Positions 7,691 to 16,696 of a stretch of 64,000 nucleotides of DNA are shown piece after piece. Numbering within the stretch: position 1 is the first letter of the stretch; each line of letters opens with the position of its first letter. The notes under the pieces were generated by a model. The model ran no database searches. It had not been told where the DNA came from and saw nothing but the letters and a program-made list of their open reading frames with translations. The position numbers and the translations under genes were made by a program. The stretch spans positions 248,001 through 312,000 of the forward strand of contig JBBJOI010000001.1 of assembly GCA_037721555.1 (NCBI GenBank). Reading direction: 5' to 3'. Source of the stretch: Gaiellasilicea sp037721555 (GTDB lineage Bacteria; Actinomycetota; Thermoleophilia; Gaiellales; Gaiellaceae).

Positions 7691-9954
7691 AGGCACTGCT
7701 CCGGTACGCGCTGGCGCGTGTGGCGGCCCGGCGAGCGCGGGCGCTACTGGCGGCCGGCGGCATCGCTGCCGCGGCAGCGATGCTCGGAGCGGCGACCACT
7801 GTCGCCTACAGCCTGGCGACGGGGTTCGACCGAGCCGCCGACCGAGCCGGCCTGCCGCACGCGATTGCGCGCTTCGACTCGCTCTCCGTCGAGGACGTGC
7901 GGCGTCGAGCGCTGGCCCTCCCGAACGTCGAGTCCGCTTCGTTCAGGCTCGAGAAGCAAGGCGTCCACGTCCACAGCGAGGGGAACTTCAACGACCACGG
8001 GAAGGTGCAGGGGATCCGAGGTGGCCGGCGGGGATACGCGATCGTGGCCGGCCGTGACATACGCGCGCGCGGCGAGATCGTGATCGAGCGCGGCCTCGAG
8101 CGGGAATGGGGAGTCGAGCTCGGAGACGCCATGGATCTCAGCGAGTTCCGCTCGTCGATCACGCTCCGCGTCGTCGGCGTCTCCGTCACCCCAGACAATG
8201 TCGCCTTCCCGCTGACGAACGGTCCCCGGCTCTACGCGCGGTACGACGACGTCCGTGAGCTAGTGGGCGAGGCGCCCGGTGCGGTCAACGTTGCTCTGCT
8301 CTGGGTGCAAGAGCCCGATCTCCTCGACGTCACGCTCGCACAGGCTCGCGCCGCCAGCTTCGGCATCGACGAGCTGACGTTCGTGACGCGCGACGGCATT
8401 CGTTCTCTGATCAACCAGGCGGCGGGGATCGTGATCGCGCTCCTCGTCGCGTTCTCGCTCGTTGCGGTCGGCGCGGCAGTGATGATGCTCTCGGCTGCGT
8501 CCGCAGCCGACGTGCAGCGGCGCCTGCGGTCGATCGGCGTGCTCCGGACGCTCGGCGCGACGCCACGCACCGTCGCAGGCGGCCACGCGCTCGAGGCCGC
8601 TCTCGTCGCGCTGCCGGCCGGAATCGTCGGGATCCTCGCGGGCACGCTCGCAGTCCTCGGGCCGACAGAGCGCCTGCTCGAGGCGCTCAGCGAGCTCGGC
8701 GCCGGCGCGGCACTCGTTCCACCGCTCGCCGGATGCCTGCTCGCGCTCGTCGGCATCGTCGCGCTCGCGGCCGGCTGGCCCGCCTGGCGGGCGGCCTCGC
8801 GCCCACCGGTCGAGACGCTCGGGGGAGCCGACCTGGTGCAGATCTCCCGTCGAGGGATCTTTGGAGCCGGGACGCTCGGACTCGGGTTGCGCCTGGCCCT
8901 CTCGCGGCCGGCACGCGCGGCCACGACGGTCGCCGTGCTCGCATCCGCAGCCGCCGTCGTCCTCCTGATGCTCTCGCTCGCCGGGCTGCTGCAGCGTCTC
9001 GAGACAGATCCGGAAACGGTTGGAAAGCGCTACCGCCTCACGGTGTCGGCGCCAGTCGAGGCGGTTCCTCGAATCGCGCGGCTGCCGGGGGTGGCGGGAG
9101 CAACAGCGCGGTACGAGACGGTCGCCGCGGACTCGTTCTCGCTCGGCGAGACCTTTGAGCTGATCGGCTTCGCCGCCGACCACGTCGAGTTCGAGGCGCC
9201 GCCCCTCGCAGAGGGGCGCAGAATCACCGGCGAGCGGGAGGTCGAGGTAGGGCTCGGACTCGCCCAGGCGCTCAATCTCAGTCCCGGCGGGACGCTCGCA
9301 GCACAGCTGGCATCGGGAGAAGAGCTGCGCTACCGAGTCAGCGGGGTCGTGCGGGCGCTCGAGAACGAGGGCCGCGTCGCCTACGTCGGCGCGACGCGAC
9401 TCGCCCGAGCCCAGCCGTTCCTGACCTCCACGATCGCGATCCTGATCTCCCCCGGCGCAACGAAGGAGTCGGTCGCGGCAGAGCTCGCAGCCATCGGCTA
9501 TTTCGCCGAGCCGGTGGTCGGGGTGACGGTGCAGAACGGCGGCTTCCTCGACGTCCTCGCGGCGCTGCTGCGAAGTCTCGCCGGCGTGGTCGGCCTCGTG
9601 TGTCTCTACGTGCTCGCGCAGATGCTCGCGCTGACCGCGCAGGAGCGGCGGCGCACGATCGCGGTCCTACAGACCTTAGGCGCCGGCCGACGGCACGTGG
9701 CGGCCGTGCTGGCCGGATCGGCGTTGCTCGTCGCGACACTCGGTGCCGCCTGCGGGATCGTCCTGGAGCGGTTCGTGGTCGGGCCGGCCGCCGCGAGTCT
9801 CGCCGCCTCGTACGTCTCGCTCCCCCTCGTCGCGGGCGCCGCCGACGCGGCGCTCGTCACAGGCGGTCTCGTGGCCCTGGCCGTCCTCGCCGCTGCATGG
9901 GTCGGCGGCTCGGCAGCACGGCGGCCGATCGTCGTCGGCCTACGGGAGGACTAG
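7687..9954 (+). CDS. FtsX-like ABC transporter permease, duplicated type
   Basis: 755 residues. One N-terminal membrane helix (about 18-40) is followed by a large extracytoplasmic region. Then come three helices (about 245-370), a helix near 420, a second extracytoplasmic domain, and three final helices (about 630-745). Two FtsX domains appear, one containing VLRTLGATPRTV and one VLQTLGAGRRHV, which is the repeated cytoplasmic loop motif of MacB-like permeases. This 'long' permease form is common in Gram-positive bacteria, where it works with a LolD-like ATPase. It starts inside the ATPase stop codon. Confidence 0.93.
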   Translation: MKALLRYALARVAARRARALLAAGGIAAAAAMLGAATTVAYSLATGFDRAADRAGLPHAIARFDSLSVEDVRRRALALPNVESASFRLEKQGVHVHSEGNFNDHGKVQGIRGGRRGYAIVAGRDIRARGEIVIERGLEREWGVELGDAMDLSEFRSSITLRVVGVSVTPDNVAFPLTNGPRLYARYDDVRELVGEAPGAVNVALLWVQEPDLLDVTLAQARAASFGIDELTFVTRDGIRSLINQAAGIVIALLVAFSLVAVGAAVMMLSAASAADVQRRLRSIGVLRTLGATPRTVAGGHALEAALVALPAGIVGILAGTLAVLGPTERLLEALSELGAGAALVPPLAGCLLALVGIVALAAGWPAWRAASRPPVETLGGADLVQISRRGIFGAGTLGLGLRLALSRPARAATTVAVLASAAAVVLLMLSLAGLLQRLETDPETVGKRYRLTVSAPVEAVPRIARLPGVAGATARYETVAADSFSLGETFELIGFAADHVEFEAPPLAEGRRITGEREVEVGLGLAQALNLSPGGTLAAQLASGEELRYRVSGVVRALENEGRVAYVGATRLARAQPFLTSTIAILISPGATKESVAAELAAIGYFAEPVVGVTVQNGGFLDVLAALLRSLAGVVGLVCLYVLAQMLALTAQERRRTIAVLQTLGAGRRHVAAVLAGSALLVATLGAACGIVLERFVVGPAAASLAASYVSLPLVAGAADAALVTGGLVALAVLAAAWVGGSAARRPIVVGLRED

Positions 9955-9958
9955 CCGA

Positions 9959-11404
9959 TCAGCGGTACAGGCGCGCGTTCCGATCCGAGCGCCGGCCGCC
10001 GAATCGCCCCGGCCGCCCGCCCTGGTGATCGAGGTGGGCGAGCTGGCGCGAGATCTCTGCCAGCGGATCCGGTGCGTGGTCGACGACCCAGGTGTCGAGG
10101 ACGACGCCGCCGCCCGCCGCCCGCCGCAGCCGGAAGGCGCGTGCCTGCTGCGGGTGGTCGACGAGCGAGGACGTTCCGATCAACCAGTAGCCGCCGGCAG
10201 GCGACCTCCGCGGCTCGATCCGGTTGCGGTGCTTGTCACCCGAGACCACGGCGACGACGCGGCGCGAGGCGTCGAGGGCCGCCAACACCGGCCCGGCGCC
10301 CGCGGTCTCGCCAAGCCGCGTGCTGGAGAAGACGACGACCCAACGGTCACCCGCTCGCGTCAGCTCCCGGCGCAACCAGCGCACCTGAGCGGGACGAACG
10401 ATGCCGCCCGCGCCGACGTCGCGACCAACCATGTCGAGCGCGATGCCCCGAACGTGCTCACCGATGTCGAAGCTGTAGTCGAGGAACCGCCCGCCCGGTG
10501 GAGCGTCGCTCGCCTCACGCAGGCGCGCGACGGCCTCCGCCGGCGAATGAGGCCTGCGGCGCGGATCAGACGAAACACGCGTCGTCTCGCCCGGGAGCCC
10601 GCGCGCGAGCAACCGCTCGACGAGCGGACGGGTCAGTCGTCTGGTACGAGCCGCCTCCCGCGCGGCCTCGTCCGGTCGCACGAGCTTCCGCGAGCCCGTG
10701 GCGATCGCGGCGATCCTGGCGCTCGACGCGACGTTTCCCTGCACCAGCAGATCGTGGTTGCCGACAAGCGGGAACCACGGTACGCCCGCTCCTGGCGAGA
10801 CGAAGGGCCGCTGGGCGCGACGAAGCAAGCCCTCCTGGCGCGGTGGGTCAACGTCGGGCCGGTAGAAGAACGGGTCGGGATTGCCGGCCAACTGAACGCC
10901 CTCGTACCGCACTCCTCCGCTGCCGGGCTCGACGCGGCCGCCGCGCATGATCGCGAGGAACTGGTCGAGCTCGTTCCGCTGCGCGTTGTCGATCAGATCG
11001 CCCGTGAGCACGAGCGCCTGCGGGCGGAGCAACCGAAGCGAACGGAGCGCCGCGGCGAGAACCTGTCCGGTGAGCGATTCCTGCGGGCGGAAGGCCGACG
11101 TGAAGGGCGTCCCGAGCCGGTCGAGCAGCTCCAGTCGGGCCGGCGACTCCTCGTCGGTGATCTGGACATCGGTGAGCTGCGCAAAAACTGCGAGCTCCTC
11201 ACCTGGTTCCGTCGTCGGGGCGAGCTCCGTGCGCTCGACGAGCTCCTCGGCAGGGCCACGCTCGAGGAGCCCGTCGCCGTCGCCGTCGACCCACGTCCTC
11301 GTGAGCGTGGAGCCGGATTCCGCTTCGCCGTCCTCTCCCAGCGCGCAGCCGCCGCACGAGAGTGCGACGAGCACGAGGGTGACCGTGCAGACACGCCATC
11401 GCAT
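9959..11404 (-). CDS. exported metallophosphoesterase
   Basis: 481 residues. A signal peptide at 1-20 ends in LSCGGC, so it may be a lipoprotein, though the lipobox is not canonical. The calcineurin-like core reads QLTDVQITD, LTGDLIDN, LVGNHDLL and SGDKHRN; the first motif has Gln where most family members have His (DxH), so the metal site differs slightly. It resembles the actinobacterial metallophosphoesterases of about 500 residues whose substrates are unknown. It is convergent with the ABC permease gene, 4 bases apart. Confidence 0.82.
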   Translation of the reverse strand: MRWRVCTVTLVLVALSCGGCALGEDGEAESGSTLTRTWVDGDGDGLLERGPAEELVERTELAPTTEPGEELAVFAQLTDVQITDEESPARLELLDRLGTPFTSAFRPQESLTGQVLAAALRSLRLLRPQALVLTGDLIDNAQRNELDQFLAIMRGGRVEPGSGGVRYEGVQLAGNPDPFFYRPDVDPPRQEGLLRRAQRPFVSPGAGVPWFPLVGNHDLLVQGNVASSARIAAIATGSRKLVRPDEAAREAARTRRLTRPLVERLLARGLPGETTRVSSDPRRRPHSPAEAVARLREASDAPPGGRFLDYSFDIGEHVRGIALDMVGRDVGAGGIVRPAQVRWLRRELTRAGDRWVVVFSSTRLGETAGAGPVLAALDASRRVVAVVSGDKHRNRIEPRRSPAGGYWLIGTSSLVDHPQQARAFRLRRAAGGGVVLDTWVVDHAPDPLAEISRQLAHLDHQGGRPGRFGGRRSDRNARLYR

Positions 11405-11413
11405 CTCGTCGGA

Positions 11414-12190
11414 TTAGAAGCGCGCTCCCGTGAGCGCGGTCGCGCAGATATCCTGCGGCTGAGGGCCTACCTTCGGGATCACGGCGAAGAGCAGGTCGCG
11501 CAGCCGCGCTAGATTCGCCTCGAAGACCCGCACGACAGCAGCTGCCGACACCGGCTCCCGACCGTCGACGCCCGCGTCGTAGTCGGTGATCATCGAGACG
11601 TTGGCGTAGCAGAGCTCGAGCTCGCGTGCGAGCCAGGCCTCCGGGTAGAGCGTCATGTTCGCGAGGTCCCAGCCCATCGCGGTGAACCACCGCGACTCGG
11701 CGCCCGTCGAGAAGCGCGGCCCCTGGATGACGACAGCGGTTCCGCGGTCGTGCGCGCGGATGCCGAGCTCGCCGGCCGTCGCGACGAGCAGGCGCCGCAA
11801 CTCGGGGCAGAACGGCTCCGCCGCTGCGACATGTGTCGTCTCCGGCCCCTCGTAGAAGGTGTCGGCGCGCCCGCTCGTCCGGTCGACGAACTGGTCGCAC
11901 ACGACGAAATCGCCTGGCTCGAGACCCGGCCGCAGCGAGCCGGACGCCGTTGGGCCGATGATTCTCCGGACGCCGAGCTCGCGCATCGCCCAGAGGTTCG
12001 CGCGGTACGGGATTTGCGCCGGCGGGAGCTCGTGCCGGCGCCCGTGGCGCGGGAGAAAGGCAACCTGCCGCCCAGACACCTCGCCCACGGCAAACGGAGC
12101 CGACGGTGGCCCGTATGGCGTCTCGACCTCGACCTGCTCGAGCCCCTCCACGAGCGAGAGAAACCCCGAGCCGCCGAAGACCCCGATCAC
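11414..12190 (-). CDS. mtnP: S-methyl-5'-thioadenosine phosphorylase
   Basis: 258 residues. It has the phosphate-binding GGSGF near the N-terminus, FLPRHGRRHELPP, IGPTASGSLRPGLEPGDFV, VVIQGPRFSTGAESR and the purine-site SMITDYDAGV, where Asp residues select 6-amino purines. It should cleave methylthioadenosine to adenine and methylthioribose 1-phosphate, in methionine salvage and polyamine clean-up. I use the internal GTG because the protein then starts right at the family's first strand and because TATGCT lies exactly 6 bases upstream; longer in-frame ATG starts exist. No other salvage genes are adjacent. Confidence 0.93.
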   Translation of the reverse strand: MIGVFGGSGFLSLVEGLEQVEVETPYGPPSAPFAVGEVSGRQVAFLPRHGRRHELPPAQIPYRANLWAMRELGVRRIIGPTASGSLRPGLEPGDFVVCDQFVDRTSGRADTFYEGPETTHVAAAEPFCPELRRLLVATAGELGIRAHDRGTAVVIQGPRFSTGAESRWFTAMGWDLANMTLYPEAWLARELELCYANVSMITDYDAGVDGREPVSAAAVVRVFEANLARLRDLLFAVIPKVGPQPQDICATALTGARF

Positions 12191-12196
12191 CGCCGG

Positions 12197-12202
12197 AGCA
12201 TA
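12197..12202 (-). promoter_or_regulatory. -10 box of mtnP, leaderless type
   Basis: TATGCT followed by 6 bases and the GTG start. Transcription starting about there would leave no 5' leader. Confidence 0.5.
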
Positions 12203-12312
12203 GGGCCGATCGTGAGCGAACCTGCACACGATCTGCATGAACCACTCACACGACGCCGGAAGCATGTGCGCAAAGCGGGCAACTGTCCGCTCACTCCAAA
12301 GGAGACGCTCAC

Positions 12313-13494
12313 ATGAGCTGGATCGTTCGGAAGGGATACATCCTCGTCCTCGCGCTCACCGCGATGGCTGCGCTCGCGTCGACCGCGCTTGCGCAGGACA
12401 TCACGCCGCCGCCACCTTCGGTCGGCACCAACGTGCCCGCGACCTACTTCGGCCCGTTCCCATCGCAGATCGACCGGAAGCTGGTCGGGCCGGTGCAGCT
12501 CCTTCGCTCCGGCACGCTCGACGTGAAGAAGGCCACGATCGAAATTCCGCTGTACCTCGGCCACATGGCGGACGGCCGCAAAGTCTGGTACATCCTCACG
12601 GACACGACCGACAAGGACAACGCGGAAGCGCTCGGCCTGAACCATTCCGCCAAGCTGCACTACAGCAATGTCGGGCGCGCGACCCGCGTCGCCCGCCTGA
12701 ATAAGGATGCCGGTCTCGTCTTCGAGAAGGGCGCGGTCGACTTCTCGCCCGTCCGCACGCTCGTTCCCGGTAGGGGCCCGAATGCCTTTCCGCCGAGCGT
12801 CGCCAAGCCAGGGTCGGTCGGCGATGCCGACTACACGCCGTTCGTCCGGATCGAGAACGCCGGCGGACACGTCTACAACGCCCCTGTCGTCGCATTCGAC
12901 AAGACGGCTGCCCAGATCCGAGCCTGCAACGGCAAGAAGCCTGACTACACCCTCGTCCACGACCGCGTCGCCAAGATCTGCCCGGAGGGTAACGGCGGCG
13001 GCACCGTCACGATCAAGCTGACGCCGATCTTCAGCTTCGCCAAGCCGTCGCTCTACATGAGCATGGAGGCGTCCGACCCGATGGTCGCAACGCTCGACGA
13101 AGGAACGTTCGCGCCCGCGATCGGCGAGCTGCCCGTCGGACGCGACGACGGCGCCTTCAGTGCCATCGAGCGGCTGTTCGTGATGGCGAATGGGCCCACG
13201 GGCCGCCTGAACCCGCAGCGCCAGGGTCTGAACAGCGCGCTGATGGACAAGCTGCCCCCGCTCAACCTCGTCGGCGGTCTCCCGACCGTGGCTCTGGATT
13301 ACAGCCCGGCGTGGGACCTTAACCTCGGCTTCTGGACTGAAGAGGCGATCAGCAAGGGCTACCGCTCGCGCGTGATCGACGAGTTCCAGCTCCTGAGCCT
13401 CGTCGTCGGCGGACACATCACCGGCCCGATGGGGAAGCCGTTCGGCTCCACCGGCGTCGTCGTCAACTGCCCGATCGTGGCGCGCCTGCTCTGA
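12313..13494 (+). CDS. secreted protein of unknown function
   Basis: 393 residues with a Sec signal peptide (basic start, hydrophobic stretch 8-24, cleavage after ALA). The mature protein begins Pro-rich and has no membrane segment or familiar motif; it contains two Cys near residues 203 and 220 and one near the end. It looks like a single large beta-rich domain, with many Val, Thr and Tyr. AAAGGAGA lies 9 bases before the ATG. A strong hairpin terminator follows the stop, so it is likely monocistronic. I do not recognise the family. Confidence 0.8.
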   Translation: MSWIVRKGYILVLALTAMAALASTALAQDITPPPPSVGTNVPATYFGPFPSQIDRKLVGPVQLLRSGTLDVKKATIEIPLYLGHMADGRKVWYILTDTTDKDNAEALGLNHSAKLHYSNVGRATRVARLNKDAGLVFEKGAVDFSPVRTLVPGRGPNAFPPSVAKPGSVGDADYTPFVRIENAGGHVYNAPVVAFDKTAAQIRACNGKKPDYTLVHDRVAKICPEGNGGGTVTIKLTPIFSFAKPSLYMSMEASDPMVATLDEGTFAPAIGELPVGRDDGAFSAIERLFVMANGPTGRLNPQRQGLNSALMDKLPPLNLVGGLPTVALDYSPAWDLNLGFWTEEAISKGYRSRVIDEFQLLSLVVGGHITGPMGKPFGSTGVVVNCPIVARLL

Positions 13495-13501
13495 CCCGGG
13501 A

Positions 13502-13538
13502 GCGGCCGCGGTAGGGCAAGCTGCCCTGCCGCGGCCGC
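13502..13538 (+). terminator. strong hairpin after the secreted-protein gene
   Basis: A 17-bp stem with one G-U wobble and a 3-base loop, 8 bases after the stop. There is no T-run, so it may act as a bidirectional stem or need Rho. Each arm contains GCGGCCGC. Confidence 0.75.
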
Positions 13539-13539
13539 A

Positions 13540-14762
13540 AGCCGTCCAGCGCCGCCTCGCTCGCCGCACGAACGGCGTGAAGAGCTGGGGCGGATCGGGC
13601 ACGTTGCTCATGTTCGGAGCACCCGACGTGGTCACGTAGCCGAGGTTCGTGGTCATCGCGATCGCGGTTCGGGTGCCCGGGTGGGCGAGGAGGAATGCGG
13701 TTCCTCCGACGACGTTGCCGGTGTGCCCGATGACGAGGCCGAAGGGCGCCGTTGCGGTCTCCCAGCCGAGCCCGTAGCTCGTGCTGACACCACCGGCACG
13801 TCCCGTCTGGAAGAACATGCGTTGGACGGGTGGAGTGAGGAAGGACGAGTCGGCGACCATCGAGCCGAAGCGGGCCAGGTCTTCGGCGCTCGAGAGGTAG
13901 CCGCCCGACGGAAGGCGGTTGCTGAGGTCGACACGGGGGCAGCGACGGCGTCCCGGTTGGAGGTCACCTCGTAGAGGGCCGTTGAGGTCGCCCGCCCGTC
14001 GCCGAGCCGCGTGTTCCGGAGCCCGAGTGGCCGGAGGACGAGGGTCGCGACAGCGGCCCCGAACGGCCTCCCCTCGATCTGCTCGATGGCTGCACCGACG
14101 AGATTGAACCCGTAGCTCGAGTACCCATACCTCGTACCTGGCTCGACGAGGAGCGGGTCGGCGGCGAAGACCCGGATGGCGTCCGAGACCGACCTGTAGC
14201 GGCTGGTGCTCAGTGCCTCGGCGCCTCTGTAATGCCGGATGCCGGCGGTGTGTGCCAGGAGCCGGCCCACGCTGACCACGCCCCGCTTCCTCGGAAACGA
14301 CTTGACGTAGCGCTGGATCGGAGCGTCGAGGTCGAGCGTTCCTCGTTGCACGAGACGCGCGGCGACTGTAGCGGTAAGGGTCTTCGAGACGCTGCCGACG
14401 CGGAAGCGGGTCGTCCGTGTGACCGGCCGCACTGACGCACGATTCGCGTAGCCGCACAGTTCCGACCACACTGTCTCGCCCCCCACCGAGACGGGAATTG
14501 CAAGGCCGGGCGCGCCGAGCTCACGCTTGAGGCGTACGGCGAGCCGGTGAGCCGGACGCTTGAGGCGTACGGCGAGCCGGCGAGCCGGAGCGATCTCCGC
14601 GCGGTACACGGGGGACGCCACCGCTGTCCTGCAGCCTGCCGCAGCCTGACGGCTTCCGGTTGCAGCTCGGTTGTCCGAGCGGTCACTGTCGGCGCAGGCA
14701 AGTCCCATCAGACCGGCGGCTGCCACGAGGGCCGCCGCACAGTATCGCCGCGATCGGTTCAT
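13540..14762 (-). pseudogene. serine hydrolase of the beta-lactamase class C / EstB family, frameshifted
   Basis: It starts with a lipoprotein signal (GLAC lipobox near residue 23). The penicillin-binding fold follows with SVSK as the active-site SxxK, YSSYGFN in place of YxN, and HTGNVVGG in place of KTG. The frame breaks near 13930: the first part reads DAVAAPV, then the protein continues in another frame as VDLSNRLPSGGYLSSAEDLARFGS. After PPQLFTPFV the second frame has no stop and runs into the complement of the neighbouring gene; a third frame gives a more protein-like end, so a second shift near 13590 is likely. The left boundary is approximate. The family holds esterases, D-aminopeptidases and beta-lactamases. 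Confidence 0.8.
14523..14588. repeat. 33-bp tandem duplication, two copies
   Basis: Two adjacent 33-bp units differ at one base. Read in the serine hydrolase frame they give RLAVRLKRPAH and RLAVRLKREL, an 11-residue in-frame duplication between the signal peptide and the catalytic domain. Confidence 0.9.
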
Positions 14763-14799
14763 ACCTAGCTACTCTATACATAGAATATCTAGGTATCAA
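14761..14799 (-). promoter_or_regulatory. promoter and palindrome of the serine hydrolase gene
   Basis: On the minus strand TTGATA (14794-14799) and TAGAGT (14771-14776) are 17 bases apart, and the ATG follows the -10 box by only 8 bases, so a leaderless mRNA is expected. The whole promoter lies in an inverted repeat, ATACCTAG at 14761-14768 and CTAGGTAT at 14789-14796, with a second small dyad (CTAT-ac-ATAG) inside. This looks like an operator. The right arm covers the stop codon of the upstream gene. Confidence 0.65.
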
Positions 14800-15448
14800 A
14801 TGGCGGCGTGTCGCGAGCGGACGGATGGAGCAACGGCACGACCGATTGCCAGCCGGCGCGCAAGATCGCGACGAGGGAGGCCGGGGTGACCACCGATACC
14901 TCTGCAGAGGGCGGGCGCCGCGTGCGTTGCGTGTAGCCGGCCGGCGTCCAGCGAAGCAGCTCCGATCCGACCACCACCCACGGCTCGGCGTCCCTCGACA
15001 CAAACGTGCCGTCGGGAAGCCCCTCGAGGCGAGCCCGGTGATGGAGCTGCTCGCGTATGTCAGGGGCGACGCGCTCGACGTGGAGCCGCTCGTCGATCGC
15101 TTCGGCGCCAATCGCATCGGAAGCGGCGCGTCCGGGATGGAGCTCGCGCCAGATGGCGCCGAAGCGAACGTAGTCCTCGCGCCGGCAGAGCGCGCACGGG
15201 CGATGCCCGGCGGCGAACGCCGTCGCTTCGTCGAGGAAGAACAGCTCCGTGAAGCGGCCCGGTTGGAGCAGCGGGCGCCGCTGCCAACCCCTGTACTGGA
15301 GTCGGCAAGCGATCCAGCGCTTGCCGTTGTAGCGTCGCCGGATCCCGCCGTCCGAGTCGTGAAGGCAGCCACGGTTGCCGTAGACGAGGCCACGGCCGGG
15401 GTCCGCGATCAGCTCGCCGAGCGGCGTGACCCGATTCTGCAGCGGCAT
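14789..15448 (-). CDS. conserved hypothetical protein with CALCRRED motif
   Basis: 219 residues, no signal peptide. GNRGCLHD near residue 25, YNGKRWIACRL, ELFFLDEATAFAAGHRPCALCRREDY in the middle and a late WTPAGY are features I recognise from a conserved family of unknown function found widely in Actinobacteria. The GHRPCxxCRRxDY string recalls the methyl-accepting/zinc-binding N-domain of Ada (RPCKRC), and a DNA- or metal-binding role is possible but only inferred. It is 26 bases upstream of the broken serine hydrolase on the same strand. Confidence 0.72.
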   Translation of the reverse strand: MPLQNRVTPLGELIADPGRGLVYGNRGCLHDSDGGIRRRYNGKRWIACRLQYRGWQRRPLLQPGRFTELFFLDEATAFAAGHRPCALCRREDYVRFGAIWRELHPGRAASDAIGAEAIDERLHVERVAPDIREQLHHRARLEGLPDGTFVSRDAEPWVVVGSELLRWTPAGYTQRTRRPPSAEVSVVTPASLVAILRAGWQSVVPLLHPSARDTPPFDT

Positions 15449-15505
15449 CTCCGCCTCAACCTTCCGTCACTGCAGCGGCGCCGTCTCGACGCGACTCGCC
15501 GCCGC

Positions 15506-15953
15506 TCAAGCAGCGCGCTCGGCCCACGAGAGAGGCTCATCAGCCCGCCAGCAGATCGCCTCCAGCGTGTTCCCGTCCGGATCGAGCACCTCCGCCGCAT
15601 ACGTGTGGGCGGTGTACTCGGGGCGGTGCCCGGGGGTAGACACAGCCTGACCGCCGGCCCGCCAGAGCAGCCGCGTAGAAGGCGTCTACCGCCTCGCGGT
15701 CCTCCGCAGCCAACGAGACGGAGACCCGGCCGGGATGGCTGCGCTGCACGATCCAGAGTGAGCTCTGCTGGGTGGGGAGGCCGAGGTACGCGCGACCGCG
15801 AGCGGGCCAGTCGAAGACGATCGCGAACCCGAGCGGCCGCAGAGTCGGCTCATAGAAGCTCTTGGCGGCGCGGCAGTCGCGGGTCGTGATCGTCACGTGG
15901 TCGATGCCCCGCGCGGGTGCGACAGCTTCGAGCTTCCAGGCTGGCACGGCCAT
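15506..15953 (-). pseudogene. VOC (glyoxalase/dioxygenase) family protein, frameshifted
   Basis: The first part is a normal VOC start: ARGIDHVTITTRDCRAAKSFYEPTL, then LGFAI, then VAFAAEDREAVDAFYAAAL-like sequence. At about 15650 the frame shifts, and the rest continues as HRPEYTAHTYAAEVLDPDGN with LEAICW and a stop. The metal ligands (His in DHVTI, Glu in NTLEAI) are present across both frames. One base gained or lost explains it. It faces a TetR gene, which probably regulates it. Confidence 0.78.
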
Positions 15954-15959
15954 GAGCAA

Positions 15960-15989
15960 AGAATAGAACGAGCGTGCTCTTTTTGTCAA
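15960..15989 (-). promoter_or_regulatory. promoter of the VOC gene
   Basis: On the minus strand a perfect TTGACA (15984-15989) and TATTCT (15960-15965) are 18 bases apart, with the ATG 6 bases after the -10 box. ACGAGCGTGCTC lies within the spacer, and a similar inverted copy lies near the TetR start, as expected for TetR operators. Confidence 0.65.
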
Positions 15990-16020
15990 GCAAAGATCAC
16001 AAACGAGTACGGATCAGCGC

Positions 16021-16026
16021 TAGAAT
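16021..16026 (+). promoter_or_regulatory. -10 box of the tetR gene, leaderless type
   Basis: TAGAAT 9 bases before the GTG. No good -35 box is visible. The inverted element GAGACGCTCGTGCT overlaps the start, fitting autoregulation. Confidence 0.5.
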
Positions 16027-16035
16027 GAGACGCTC

Positions 16036-16647
16036 GTGCTAACGAAACGTGAACGTACCCGGCTCTCCATCCTCGATACCGCGGCAGCGCTCGCCTCGGC
16101 GCAGGGGCTCGAATCGCTCTCGATCGGCGGGCTGGCGACGAAAACCGGGATGAGCAAGAGCGGCCTCTTCTCCCACTTCGGGTCGAGAGAGGAGCTCCAG
16201 CTCGCGACGGTCGACCACGCCGCCGACATCTTCGCCCGCGAGGTGGTCGTGCCGGGACGCTCGGCACCCCGGGGAATGGCGCGGATCTGGGCGCTCCTGG
16301 ACGGCTTCCTCGACTACATCGAGCGCGGCGTGTTCGCCGGCGGCTGCTTCTTCGCAACGACCTCGATCGAGTTCAAGGACCGGCCGGGCCCCGTCCGCGA
16401 CCGGATCGGCGAGCACGTCACGCAGTGGCGCTCCTACATCGAGCACGCGGTCGAGCAGGCACAGGAGCTCGGCGAGCTCGACCCCGAGGCCGACCCTCGC
16501 CGGATCGGGTTCGAGCTGAACGCGTTCGTACAGAGCGCCAAATCGCAGCACGCTTTCTTCGGCGACGACCGCGCATTTGTCGATGCGCGGGCCGCCGTGC
16601 GCGACCGGCTCGAGTCGCTGCGCGCGAAGGAGCGGCTGACCGTCTGA
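16036..16647 (+). CDS. TetR family transcriptional regulator
   Basis: 203 residues. The N-terminal HTH is typical: RERTRLSILDTAAALASAQG, LSIGGLATKTGMSKSGLFSHFGSREEL, with LFSHF replacing the common LYYHF. The ligand domain follows the TetR_C_6-like pattern (GGCFFATTSIEF). It is divergently transcribed from the VOC gene across 82 bases that contain a pair of similar inverted motifs. I infer that it represses its neighbour and itself. Confidence 0.93.
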   Translation: MLTKRERTRLSILDTAAALASAQGLESLSIGGLATKTGMSKSGLFSHFGSREELQLATVDHAADIFAREVVVPGRSAPRGMARIWALLDGFLDYIERGVFAGGCFFATTSIEFKDRPGPVRDRIGEHVTQWRSYIEHAVEQAQELGELDPEADPRRIGFELNAFVQSAKSQHAFFGDDRAFVDARAAVRDRLESLRAKERLTV

Positions 16648-16696
16648 GCCGGCTCCTCCGCGCCGCACTCTGAGCCGCGGCTACCGAACGCCCGGG

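Noticed and set aside
12187..14469. Long minus-strand frame crossing the secreted-protein gene
   Set aside because: Only its first part (13.5-13.9 kb) is a shifted piece of the serine hydrolase; the rest is the complement of the neighbouring gene.
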